From Dictyostelium firmibasis (taxonomy: Eukaryota > Evosea > Eumycetozoa > Dictyosteliales > Dictyosteliaceae): a stretch of 64,000 nucleotides of DNA. Made by a program: the position numbers and the translations under genes. The stretch lies in NCBI GenBank assembly GCA_036169595.1, contig CM069767.1, forward strand, positions 992,501-1,056,500. The letters are read 5' to 3'. The notes beneath the pieces are model-generated. The model searched no databases. It had not been told where the DNA came from and saw only the letters and a list, made by a program, of their open reading frames with translations. Position 1 is the first letter of the stretch. Every line of letters begins with the position of its first letter. Positions 25,654-41,943 of the stretch are shown here, piece after piece.

Positions 25654-26341
25654 TTCTTTATTTAAAATTAAAAATTATTAAATTTAAAAATTATCAACGA
25701 ACCTATTATTATTTTAATTATTTTATTTTTTTTTTTTTTTTTTTTTTTTGTTTTTTTTTTAATAAATAAAAATAAAATTAGAAAAAAAAGAAAAAAATTA
25801 ATATTATTAAAAAATTATTAAATATAAAATAAATAATTATTTAATTATTGACTTACATCACTACCACCTTCTTTTTGTTTATGAGGGAGTGAGATAAAAT
25901 TTTTAGTTTTTTTTTAAAATTAAATTTAAAAATTAATGGATTTTTTTTTTTTTAATTAAAGAAAAAAAAAACAAAAGTAAAATTTTATTTAGTAATAAAA
26001 CTATTGTTATAACAACCTAAAACAAGATAAAATTTTAAATTAATAAAAAAATAAAATAAAAAATTTTAATTTATGTTGGAAATAAATTAATATGATTAAA
26101 TTTTTTTTAATATGGATAATAAAAAAAAAGAAAAAAAAAAAAAAAAAAAAGTAAAAAATTTTTTTGATTTCTTTTTAAAAACTGTACTACACTTTTTAAA
26201 TTAGGGGTCAATACACCAAATCGTTAAACTCTGCCTTTATAATAATTTTTTATTTTTAAAAAAAAAAAAATTTATTATAATCTTAATATTTCACTCTTTA
26301 TTGGTGTGGTCTAAAAAGAACTTAACTAATTTCACACCCTC

Positions 26342-26385
<44 letters not shown>

Positions 26386-26455
26386 TTATTTTTTTTTTTA
26401 TTTTTTTATTTTTTTTTTTTTCTTAATTTACTAACTATAAATTAAAAATAATTTT

Positions 26456-26495
<40 letters not shown>

Positions 26496-27544
26496 CAATA
26501 TTTAATGCAAACCAACACAAAGTTGTGTAAATGATATTATTTACGGCTTTTTTATTTTAAAGGTACCACCTTGACAATCTAAAAATATATCCATATATGC
26601 CAAAGTTAAAACAGATGATAAAGGTGCAAAAATGAAAAATCAAAAATAAAAAATAAAAAAAACTGATAACTTTTTATTCATGCTGGTAAAAGCGATTTTT
26701 TTTTTTTTTTTTTCATAAAATTTTTTTTTTTTAATTTTTTTTTTAAATTAAAAGAAAAAAAAAAAAGTGGCAAAAAAAAGAGATATTACAATCTTAAGCT
26801 TTTTTTTTTAAGATAACATAGAAAAATAAAATTTTTATTAATAATAGGCACAATCTCGTTTTTTTTTTTTTTTTCTTTATCATAAAATATTAATATGACT
26901 CGTTGCAAATAAAAAAAAAAACTATTATTACTATTATTAAATTTTTCTCACAATATAATTTTCACCATAACTCATCATACAATTTTTGGTGCATGGACCG
27001 CAAACCTTCCATTTTTGTATTTACTGGATAAAAAATTAAAAAAAAAATTAAAAAAAATAATAAAAAAAGTAAAAAAAAACTTTTTTTCTAAAAAACAGGT
27101 TTATAAAAATAAAAAAAAAAAAGGTTAAAATAAAAAAAATAATAAAAAAAAAATTGACAAAAAAAAAAAAAAAAAAACAATAATTAAATTTAATACCACA
27201 CCACTTTTTTTCATTTCAATAATTTTTTATTTTCACATCAATTTTCTTTTATATATTTTTTTTTTTTAAATATTTTTATATATACTTTTTATATATTTAT
27301 CAACGATATTAATTTCTTTAAAGAAAATTCTTTCCTTTCGAATTTATTTTTTTCTTTTTTATTTTTAAAATTTTTTTTTTCCAAATCTATTTTTTATATC
27401 TATATATTATACAAATAATATAGAATATAATGATTTGTAAAAAAATATATATAATTTTTTAAAATTAAACCATCCATTATATATTTATTTATTTTTTATA
27501 TTTTGTTTACATTTCTTTCTTTCTTTTTTAAAATTCTAAAAAAA
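25614..27544. promoter_or_regulatory. 1.9-kb divergent intergenic region, KUP and phosphoribosyltransferase-like genes
   Basis: Long A and T tracts with four islands of higher complexity: about 26175-26235, 26290-26342, 26505-26640 and 26940-27030. The third holds the inverted repeat AAGGTACCACCTT. No coding frame or known RNA gene was recognised. Both flanking genes point away from it, so it should contain two promoters. Confidence 0.55.
25621..25650. repeat. (CT)n dinucleotide run in the 5' leader of the KUP gene
   Basis: Fifteen CT units, read as AG on the mRNA strand, lie 8 to 37 bases upstream of the KUP start codon, most likely within its 5' untranslated region or core promoter. Dinucleotide runs other than TA are rare in this window. 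Confidence 0.9.
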
Positions 27545-28417
27545 ATGGAAAATAAAATTGTCAGCTCAAGTTATCCAGAGTTAAAATGTTTGGCCTTAAA
27601 GTCAGTTCAAAAACATTTGGTACAAAACAATAATTGTAAACAATATGCCAACGCTATCTCTCATCAGTATCCTCATAATCATTTAAATTCTCATTCTTTT
27701 TCCCATTGCCATACCTATGGGAAAAATGATGAAAATCATTCAACTCCAACCAATGGTACCGATACATCGTCAGTAGTGTCCTCCTCCTCCTCCTCCTCTC
27801 AACAAATGTCTCATCAATTTGTCGACTATGATATCTCAAAATTGTTTTTATCATTTGATGATTTCAATTGTGTTTTAAACTATTGGCAATATCGTTTCAA
27901 TCAAGTTGATTTAGTTGTTGGCATTGAACCAAGTGGGTTGGTATTAGGTAGTGTTTTCTCTCAACGTCTTAGGTTACCGTTTTTAATGTTAAAGAAAAGG
28001 TCATCAACAAACTCATCCCTCTCATCCTCTGATGGTGCAACAACCAATTTAACCTTGTTAAGAGAAGAAATTGGTAGTGACGACGAAGAATTAGAAGTTG
28101 AACAAGAAATTCTCTCCACACTCTTCCCCTCAATTAAAGATTCAACAAGTGGTTTCCCATTTAAATCCAATGAAGAATTAGATGAAAATGGTGAAAAAAA
28201 GAAATTCCAAATTTTAATTATGGATGATCTCTTAGAAAATGGTACATGTTTAGCAGCTGCCATTGAATTGATAAAGAAACTTTTACATCAAAGTAAAATT
28301 AAAGATTTTAAAATTTTAACTACTTTCATTAGTAGTATTAAATCCTTAGGTGGCAAAGAAAAAATTTATGAAATGTATAATGATATCTCTGTTGATGTTA
28401 TCAATATTATTGAATAA
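27545..28417 (+). CDS. Phosphoribosyltransferase-like protein (adenine PRTase fold)
   Basis: Single exon, 290 residues. I chose the ATG at 27545. The frame is open upstream but is T-rich leader there. Residues 1-95 are His/Asn/Ser-rich and unlike any enzyme. The core has VDLVVGIEPSGLVLGSVFSQRL, equivalent to the APRT VGLESRGFLFG block, then LPFLMLKKR for the IRKKGKLP strand. After a Ser/Glu-rich insert comes the PRPP-loop equivalent ILIMDDLLENGTCLAAAIELI (about 223-243). The loop keeps the two acidic residues but has ENGT where APRT has ATGGT. It could be a divergent salvage enzyme or a regulatory PRTase relative. The substrate is not readable from sequence. Confidence 0.75.
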   Translation: MENKIVSSSYPELKCLALKSVQKHLVQNNNCKQYANAISHQYPHNHLNSHSFSHCHTYGKNDENHSTPTNGTDTSSVVSSSSSSSQQMSHQFVDYDISKLFLSFDDFNCVLNYWQYRFNQVDLVVGIEPSGLVLGSVFSQRLRLPFLMLKKRSSTNSSLSSSDGATTNLTLLREEIGSDDEELEVEQEILSTLFPSIKDSTSGFPFKSNEELDENGEKKKFQILIMDDLLENGTCLAAAIELIKKLLHQSKIKDFKILTTFISSIKSLGGKEKIYEMYNDISVDVINIIE

Positions 28418-28637
28418 ATTATTTAAAAAACTTCAAATTAATAAAAAAAAAAGGATTCATCCTTATTAAACTCTTAAAATTTAATATATATAATTCTTTG
28501 AAAAAAAATTCTGATATTTTTCTTTTTTTTTTGTTTTTTTTTTTTTTCTTTTCTTTTTTTTTTTTTTTGTTTTTTTTTTTTTTCTTTTGAGTTAGCATAA
28601 TGTGATAATTAAAAATAAGGAATTAAAAATTGATAAA

Positions 28638-31496
<2,859 letters not shown>

Positions 31497-31574
31497 AAAA
31501 AAACAAAAAAAAAATAATAATGAAAAAAGATTATAAAATGATTTATTAATTTCTATACAAAATATTGTTTAATA

Positions 31575-32732
31575 CTATTGTTGTTTTTTTTGTTTTTGTT
31601 TTTCAATTTCCTCTTGTTCTTGTTGTTCTTTTTGATTTTTTCTTTTTATATAGTCTTCAAATTTACCTAAAAGAGTTATGAAAATTTCCATAGCAATTAA
31701 AAATATAATGATTCTTTCCAAACGAATTGAATGATTATGTTTTTGTTCGTCATTTATAACTTCATAGATGTTTGTAATTAAATTGATTTTTTCATTCATA
31801 ACTTTTATACGTTTATTAATTTCACAATGACTTCTGATTGCATTGTAGATACTTTCACCTTCTGGATTCTCCCAAAAATGTTCTGGTGTATCGTTAATAT
31901 CTGATAGATTTAAATCTGATTTGAGTCTTAATTGCTCACCTAATTGACGAAGAATTTCAATTTTTGGTAACTTTGAGATTTTACCAGTGATTGAAATATC
32001 TTCAGCAGTTTCTGATAATTGTTGAACTCTATCTTCCAATGGGAATAAACCAATTGATTGTGCAAAAGCATAAGATGATGAAAATTTTTCAATCTCTTGA
32101 TCTCTTTCCGACTTTGAAAGACATAAAATCTCCTCTGGTTTTTTATTGATTTCAAATGATAGATTGGAAGTTGATGATACTTTGAATTTATAATTATCAA
32201 CATGTCTTGTTGGCCATGGTTTCAATTCATATGCTTTTACCCAATTTAAAACTTGATCTAATGATTCCTCGTTGACACCCCATGAAACTATACTACCAAA
32301 TGATGGGAAAACAAAAACTGATTTACCTGTCTCTTGTTCAATTAACCATCTTGCATTACTACTATCAAATACTCTTTGAAGTGAAAATCCCTTTGGTAAA
32401 TTTTCAATAGACTTTCTAAATCCCCTCGATGTACAAAAAACTTTACAAATCTCAACCTCATTATTCTTCTCATTACCATTATTATCTTTTTTTTCTTTAA
32501 TTTGTTTATTATTAATATTATTATTATTATTGTTATTATTAGTAATACCATTACCATTACCATAAAATCTATTAACCCCATAAGAACTATTACTATTATT
32601 ATTATTATTATTATTATTATTACTTAAAAATATTTTTGAGTAATTAGAAAAATGATTTATAATAGGTTTTGATAGTGACCCACTTTTTGTGGGATTTATA
32701 ATATTTTGATGTTTAAATAATCTATTAATCAT
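31575..32732 (-). CDS. RMND1/DUF155-family mitochondrial protein
   Basis: Single exon, 385 residues. The first 100 are basic, then Asn-rich, consistent with a mitochondrial presequence plus low complexity. The DUF155 core follows: VFVFPSFGSIVSWGV (GxxVxW block), SSYAFAQSIGLFPLED, then KLPKIEILRQLGEQLRLKSDLNLS, then DTPEHFWENPEGESIYNAIR, then INKRIKVMNEKINLITNIYEV. RLERIIIFLIAMEIFITLLG near the end is the single predicted membrane helix, as in Rmd1, Sif2 and RMND1. RMND1 acts at the mitochondrial inner membrane in support of organellar translation. A Gln/Glu/Lys tail closes the protein. It is convergent with the EF-2 paralogue. Confidence 0.88.
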   Translation of the reverse strand: MINRLFKHQNIINPTKSGSLSKPIINHFSNYSKIFLSNNNNNNNNNSNSSYGVNRFYGNGNGITNNNNNNNNINNKQIKEKKDNNGNEKNNEVEICKVFCTSRGFRKSIENLPKGFSLQRVFDSSNARWLIEQETGKSVFVFPSFGSIVSWGVNEESLDQVLNWVKAYELKPWPTRHVDNYKFKVSSTSNLSFEINKKPEEILCLSKSERDQEIEKFSSSYAFAQSIGLFPLEDRVQQLSETAEDISITGKISKLPKIEILRQLGEQLRLKSDLNLSDINDTPEHFWENPEGESIYNAIRSHCEINKRIKVMNEKINLITNIYEVINDEQKHNHSIRLERIIIFLIAMEIFITLLGKFEDYIKRKNQKEQQEQEEIEKQKQKKQQ

Positions 32733-32969
32733 AATTGTTTTATTTTATTTCTTAATTTAAAAGAAGATTTTAAGTATTGAAAAAAAAATACAGAAAAAAA
32801 CAGAAATTTAAAAAATTATCTATTCAACTGACAAGACGAGTGGAAAATAAAAAAAATTAAAAAATAAAAAAAATAGTTTTGAGAAAAAATTAAAAATAAA
32901 AAAAAAATAAAAAAAAATAAAAAGATTTTTGTTGTAATATAAACGAAAATATGTCTTTTTCGAATGTTT

Positions 32970-33005
<36 letters not shown>

Positions 33006-33119
33006 TGCTTTTCCTATTATATACAATCTTATTTCTATTTGTGTGGTAACGATCGGATTATTATTATTATTATAATTGTTTTTTTAATATTATTTTTTTT
33101 TTTTTTTTTTTTTTTTTTA
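32733..33119. other. Spacer between RMND1-like and RPA32 genes
   Basis: About 390 bases, A/T-rich, with two poly-T tracts. It is upstream of the RMND1-like gene and downstream of RPA32. Nothing else was recognised. Confidence 0.6.
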
Positions 33120-34048
33120 TTATTGTTGTTCTTTTATAAACATATAACCACTATCAGTTTGAGTAAGAATTTGTTTTTCTTGTAAAAAATTTAAATATTC
33201 AACCAATTGTTGGGAAGTGTTTTGTTCTGAACTCATGATATCTTTAAGATGAGATTCAAGTGTATCAAGAGATACAGCAACATCTCTGTTACTGTATGAA
33301 CGAATAACTTTATGAATGAAATATGGGAAATTAGATTGCATACGATGGTAGGCTTTAACGAAATCAGAAAGGTGGGCTGTAATCTCGTTGTGGTTTGCGA
33401 TTTCATGGTATGAAACTAAATAACCTTGAATGGTGGTAAGTTGTTCTTGTTGTTGTGGTTGTTGTCTTTGAAGTGCTGGTTTGAGAATAAATGAATAGTA
33501 TTGATTCTCTTTGAAAGGTGAATTTCTTGGTAAAACATTACCACTCTCGTCAAAATTAGTTGTTCTACCATTTGCTCCTAATGTTGTCTTTAATTGAATG
33601 ATCTTTAATTGTCCAGTACCATCTCTAATATCCAAATCTAAAGTATATGTTGGTTCTTCAGTACTATTATCTTGTACCTTCATTGGTCTGATTTTTGATG
33701 ATTTAACCCATCCGACCACCCATGCCTTTGTTAAAAAAAAAGTATAAAATAAATAAAAAAAATTAGTATATATGATTTGTTTTTATTATTTTATATTAAA
33801 TATGTATATATATATATATATATACATACAGATGTAACCTGTGTGTGTTCTGGGCAAGCGGTTTGATGATCTCCCCACCAATAATACAAATTTATTTGTT
33901 TACTACTATTTGGTGTAAAACCTGGTTGCATACGTAAATTTTGAAAAGTGAAAATATCCATTGGAACTACGGGTTGGGCTCTATATGTAACTGTATTTGT
34001 AGTTGTTGTGGTATTTTGTCCATCTCCATTGTTATCATCGCCCATCAT
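33120..34048 (-). CDS. rpa2: Replication protein A 32-kDa subunit homologue
   Basis: Exons 33830-34048 and 33120-33725 join in phase 0 to 274 residues, the usual RPA32 length. The N-terminus is polar and Thr/Asn-rich. The central OB fold has VVGWVKSSKIRP, then LDIRDGTGQLKIIQL, then TTIQGYLVSYHEIANHNEITAHL, which is the family's (G-x-L...x-NEIT-x-H) order. The C-terminal winged helix is recognisable by LVEYLNFLQEKQILTQTDSGYMFI. With the 70- and 14-kDa subunits it coats single-stranded DNA during replication and repair. The intron contains a TA dinucleotide run. A lone GGCGC element (34161-34165) lies 113 bases upstream of the start. Confidence 0.85.
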
Positions 34049-34379
34049 TATTATTATTATATGTATATTATCTTTATTATTTATGTGAAATATGTGAAAA
34101 TAAAATAAAAAATTTGAAAAAAAATTTGAAAAATGAAAATAAAAAAAAAATAAAAAAAAAGGCGCATTTTTTAAAATAGAAAAATTTAATTTCTTCTAAA
34201 TTCCATTTTTCACCAAAAAAAAAATATTATAAAAAAACAAAAAGAATGTTTGTTTCTAATTAAAAAAAAAAAGCTTTTTAAAAAAAAAATAAAAAAAAAT
34301 TATATTTTTATTAAATTTACAGAAAAAAAAAAAGATTGAATGACATAATAAATTGGGTTTATAAATATTTTTTTTTTTT
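34049..34379. promoter_or_regulatory. Upstream region of RPA32
   Basis: A/T-only spacer of 331 bases between the Vps60 stop and the RPA32 start. Its only G/C cluster is GGCGC at 34161-34165, set in an A-tract on one side and a T-tract on the other, similar to half of an E2F-type site. Confidence 0.45.
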
Positions 34380-35144
34380 TTAAACAACTTGTTGTGAAGC
34401 TTCGGGTAAACCATATTCATCAACAGCAGTGCTTTGATGTGGGTCAGTAGTTGGAACGGAAGGGGTCATTAAATAAGAAGGCATTGAAGATTCTAACTCC
34501 AATTCCTCACCCATTGACATTAATTCAGCTTCCAACTCCGATTCATCTAATGTATCTGGTGTTTGATAGGCTCTACCCAATGACTCTTGAATTTCATTGT
34601 TATAATCTAATAAATCTTGCATTTCATCTTGCATATCGTCTACATCCTCAATTTTTATGTGCTTTAATTGTGCCTTCATATCTTTGGCACCCTGTTTCAT
34701 AGCTGAAACGGTGGTGATTGTATCTCTCATTGATTCTGTGGCAAATTTGGTTTGCTCCATATTAAATGATGTATTTGACATTTGATCTCTTTGTTTTTCG
34801 TACATTTTCTTTTGTTGCAATACTCTAATTGCTTTTTGTTTGATTGAATTTTGTGCTGGACCTGGTCTAGTTGCTTTTATTTGTTTATCATATGCTAATA
34901 ATTCTTGATTCAATTTATTTATTTTTTCATCCATTTGACCCATTCTATTATCCATCTTTTAAAAAAAATTAAAAAAAAAAAAATGTTAACAATAAATTAT
35001 TTTTTTTACAGCAGTAAAATATATTATAAAAATAAAATAAAATAAAAAAATAGATAGATAAATAAATAGTAAACATACTCTTTTAGTTGCTTCATCTAAA
35101 GATGGGGCTGGTTGATTGTTTGAAACACCAAAAAATCTTTTCAT
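34380..35144 (-). CDS. vps60: Vps60/CHMP5 ESCRT-III-associated protein
   Basis: Exons 35079-35144 and 34380-34955 join in phase 0 to 213 residues. The short first exon supplies the diagnostic start MKRFFG. The Snf7 core follows with IKATRPGPAQNSIKQKAIRVLQQKKMYEKQRD, which is closely CHMP5-like ([27 protein letters not shown]). An acidic C-terminal half contains DDMQDEMQDLLDYNNEIQE. By family it binds Vta1/LIP5 and helps Vps4 disassemble ESCRT-III during multivesicular-body formation. The length suits the family (about 219). Confidence 0.95.
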
Positions 35145-35345
35145 TGTTTTTTTTTATTATTTTTTTAATATTAAATGTTTGTATAGGTTGTGTATTAATA
35201 GTTTTTTTTTATTTTATTTTATTTTATTTTATTTTATTTTATTTTATTTTATTTTATTTTATTTTATTTTATTTTATTTTATTTTATTTTATTTTATTTT
35301 ATTTTTAACTTTTATTTCTATAAACTCTTTTTAGAAATTGAATTA

Positions 35346-35379
<34 letters not shown>

Positions 35380-35836
35380 ATGAAAAATATTTTATGTGCA
35401 ATAATAAATTAAAAGTTATTAAAATTTTTTAAAAAAAATTCAAAAAAAAATAAAAAAAAATAAAAAAAAATAAAAATTTAAAAAAAAAAAAAAAAACAAA
35501 AAAATAGGTTTACTCGATTTTTTTAGATTTTTTTTTTTAAGTTGAGGTGGTTGGTGTATGTTTTTTATAAAATGAATATATATTATAGTTTAAAATAAAT
35601 AACTAAAACAAAATGAACCAATAAATAAATAAACAAATAAATAAATAAGTAAATAAAAAAAAAAATAATAAAAAACAATTTGTGTATTTAATAAATCACT
35701 TAAAATGGTGATTTTATTAATTATTAAATAACCAAAACTTCACTGAAATTTTGATTTCGTATTGGAATTTAATCTATTTAATAAATTAGTGGATTGTATT
35801 TAAAAAATAAAAACTAGTCTAAGATATACCCCTTAG

Positions 35837-35869
<33 letters not shown>

Positions 35870-36182
35870 AACAAAATAATAATAAAAAAATAAAATAAAA
35901 AATTTATAAAAATAATTTTGAGAATTAAATAATTGATTTTTTTTTATTTTTTTTTTTTTTTATTTCATTTTTTATTTTTTTAATTATCTTTTCCCAAATG
36001 CGATGTCAATATTTGCCAAAATTATTTTTATCACTTTTTTTTACGCACGTTTTGTGAAAATGTAAAAAAAAAAAAAAAAATTCGAAAAAATTGGGGGGTA
36101 AAAAAAAATTTTCGAAAATTTTTTCAATTTGATTAAATTCTTCTATAATTCAATTTTAGTAGGTTCCACATATACATATAAC
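35145..36182. promoter_or_regulatory. Divergent intergenic region, Vps60 and ribosomal P1
   Basis: 1038 bases. It holds the TTTTA array, several A-tracts, an ACGCACG element (36043-36049), a G6 run at 36094-36099, and a perfect 22-base palindrome centred on TCGA (36103-36124) about 60 bases before the P1 start. A short T-rich stretch ending in TTTTAG just before the P1 start could be a leader intron. Confidence 0.5.
35206..35305. repeat. (TTTTA)n pentanucleotide array, about 20 units
   Basis: A regular five-base tandem array located 62 to 161 bases upstream of the Vps60 start, on its promoter side. Frames across it are Phe/Ile/Leu/Tyr repeats without coding meaning. Confidence 0.95.
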
Positions 36183-36696
36183 ATGTCCGCCTTAGACTAC
36201 GCCACTTTAATCTTACACGACGCCAAAGTATGTATTTGAATAGATTATTGATAAATTTTATACCGAATCTATGAAAGACTATAGATTGATCAATTAGAAT
36301 ATTGGTTGGATTAAAGATTGAAGAGAGAGAAGACACTAGATATCTTAAGGATGATTATTGACATTATTTTCATAATAGTTAGCCATCACTGCTGATAACC
36401 TCGTTGCTTTATGCAATGCCGCTGGTGTCAAAAACGAAAAATCCATAGCCTACTTATATGCTAGCACCTTAGAAAAGAAGACGGTTGATTCAATCTTATC
36501 TGTCAGTGTTGCTGCTGCTCCAGTTGCCGCTGCTGCCCCAGTTGCTGCTGCCACCTCAGCTGCTCCAGCCAAAAAGGTTGTTGAAGAAAAGAAAGAAGAA
36601 TCTGATGACGATATGGTAAGCAACAAAAAAACAACAAAAAACTCATTATTTTTTCTAACATATTTTTTCTCATAGGGTATGGGTCTCTTCGATTAA
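36183..36696 (+). CDS. rplp1: 60S acidic ribosomal protein P1
   Basis: Exons 36183-36227, 36379-36615 and 36676-36696 give 100 residues. The start MSALDYATLILHDAK and then the LAITADNLVALCNAAGVK helices are typical of P1. An Ala/Pro hinge and the acidic end EESDDDMGMGLFD are shared by all stalk P proteins. The last exon codes only six residues, so the GMGLFD tip that contacts translation factors depends on a tiny exon. P1/P2 dimers bind P0 and recruit elongation factors to the ribosome. C-ending codons (GCC, ATC, AAC, CTC) are far more frequent than in neighbours, as expected for a highly expressed gene. Confidence 0.96.
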
Positions 36697-36725
36697 ATTT
36701 GAGCAATCTTTTTGATATGTTTATA

Positions 36726-36731
36726 AATAAA
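36726..36731 (+). terminator. Poly(A) signal of the P1 gene
   Basis: AATAAA lies 30 bases after the stop codon at 36696, followed by a T-tract. Confidence 0.5.
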
Positions 36732-37716
36732 ATTTTTTTTAAAAAAAAAAACTCTGCAGAATTTATTTTTCTTTTAAGAAAAAACTTTTTTTCAAATTTA
36801 CTCACCCAAATTATTTCTATTTTTTTTGTCATCAAAAAAAAAAACTTTTCTGATCACAAGTAATGGTTACTATTTAAATTTTAAATCTTCACTTTACTGT
36901 TTGTATGACTCATCTTGGTGAATTAAAAATTAAAATGAAAGACTAAATCACAACAACTATTTTTCTAATTAACACTCATACTAAACATTTTTAATCTGTA
37001 AATACTCTTTTTTGGGTTTTCTTATAAAAAAAAAAAAAAAACAAAAATAAATAAATTAAAGTCAAAATGGTTGACATATTATTCTTTGTGGTCATGCCTG
37101 GCATTTAATTTATTTATTTTTTTTTTTTTCAAAATTGTTAAATTTTTTTTTTTTTTTTTTATTATTATGGTCATAAAATAATAAATTATTGAAAGAAGAA
37201 AAAAAAAAGATGTTAAGTATTGGTAATAGATACTTTGAAATATCTTTTTTTTTTTTATATTGAGGATTATAAAAATAATAATAATAAAAAAGAAAAAAAA
37301 AAAAAAAAAAAAAAAAAAATGAAATATCACCCAATTATTATTAATTTTTTTGAAATCATTTGATTTCGTTTTCAACTCTTTTTTTTTTTTTTTTTTTTTT
37401 TTTTTCTTTCATTCGTTTTTTTCATTTTAATTTTTTTTTCTTTTTTTTTTATTTTTTTTTTTTTTTTTTTTGAATTTTTTTAATTTTTTTTCATTTTTTT
37501 GTTTTCAACAATCATCTTTTTGTTTCATTGCATATTGGTGTATTTTTTTTTTTTTTTTTTCCTTTTTTTTTTGGTGATAGCAATATAAAAAAAATTAATA
37601 ATAAAGGATAAAAAAAAAAAAAAAATAAAATAAAATATATATAAAAAAAAAAGTAAAGAAAAAATTACATAAATAAAGAAAACCGATAGGGAATACAACA
37701 ACAACAAAAAAACATA
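36732..37716. other. Spacer between ribosomal P1 and the first PPR-like gene
   Basis: About 1 kb dominated by T- and A-tracts. No gene was seen. The last 80 bases before 37717 include a TATATATAAA-like stretch followed by A-rich leader and may be the core promoter of the next gene. Confidence 0.55.
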
Positions 37717-41512
<3,796 letters not shown>

Positions 41513-41943
41513 CCTTTTTTTTTAAAAAAAATAAAAAAAATTATAAAAAAAAAACCAAAAATTATTTAATTTTACAACAACCTTCTTGTGTCAATGTTTT
41601 TTTTTTTTTTTTTTTTTCAAAAAAGTGACAACCACATCCTTTTCAATTAAATTTGAAAAATATGTTTTTTTTTAAAAAGCCCAAAAATTTATTTTTTTTT
41701 TGAAAGTTTGGTGTATAATAGGTTTATTGCTTTCAACTGAAAAGTATACATATATTTATATATATTCACACACAAATTTAGTTTTTTTTTTTTTTTTTAT
41801 TTATTTTATTTTTTACTTTTATTTTTTTATTTTTTTTTTTTTCTTTTCATTTGATATTTTTTTTTTTTTTATTTTTTTTTTTTTTTTTTATTTTTTTTTT
41901 TTTTTAGTTGACTTTTCGTTTGGAATACAAAAAAAAAAAAAAT
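41513..41943. other. Spacer between the two PPR-like genes
   Basis: 431 bases with long T-tracts right up to the next start codon. No gene or RNA was recognised. It must hold the 3' end of the first gene and the promoter of the second. Confidence 0.6.
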
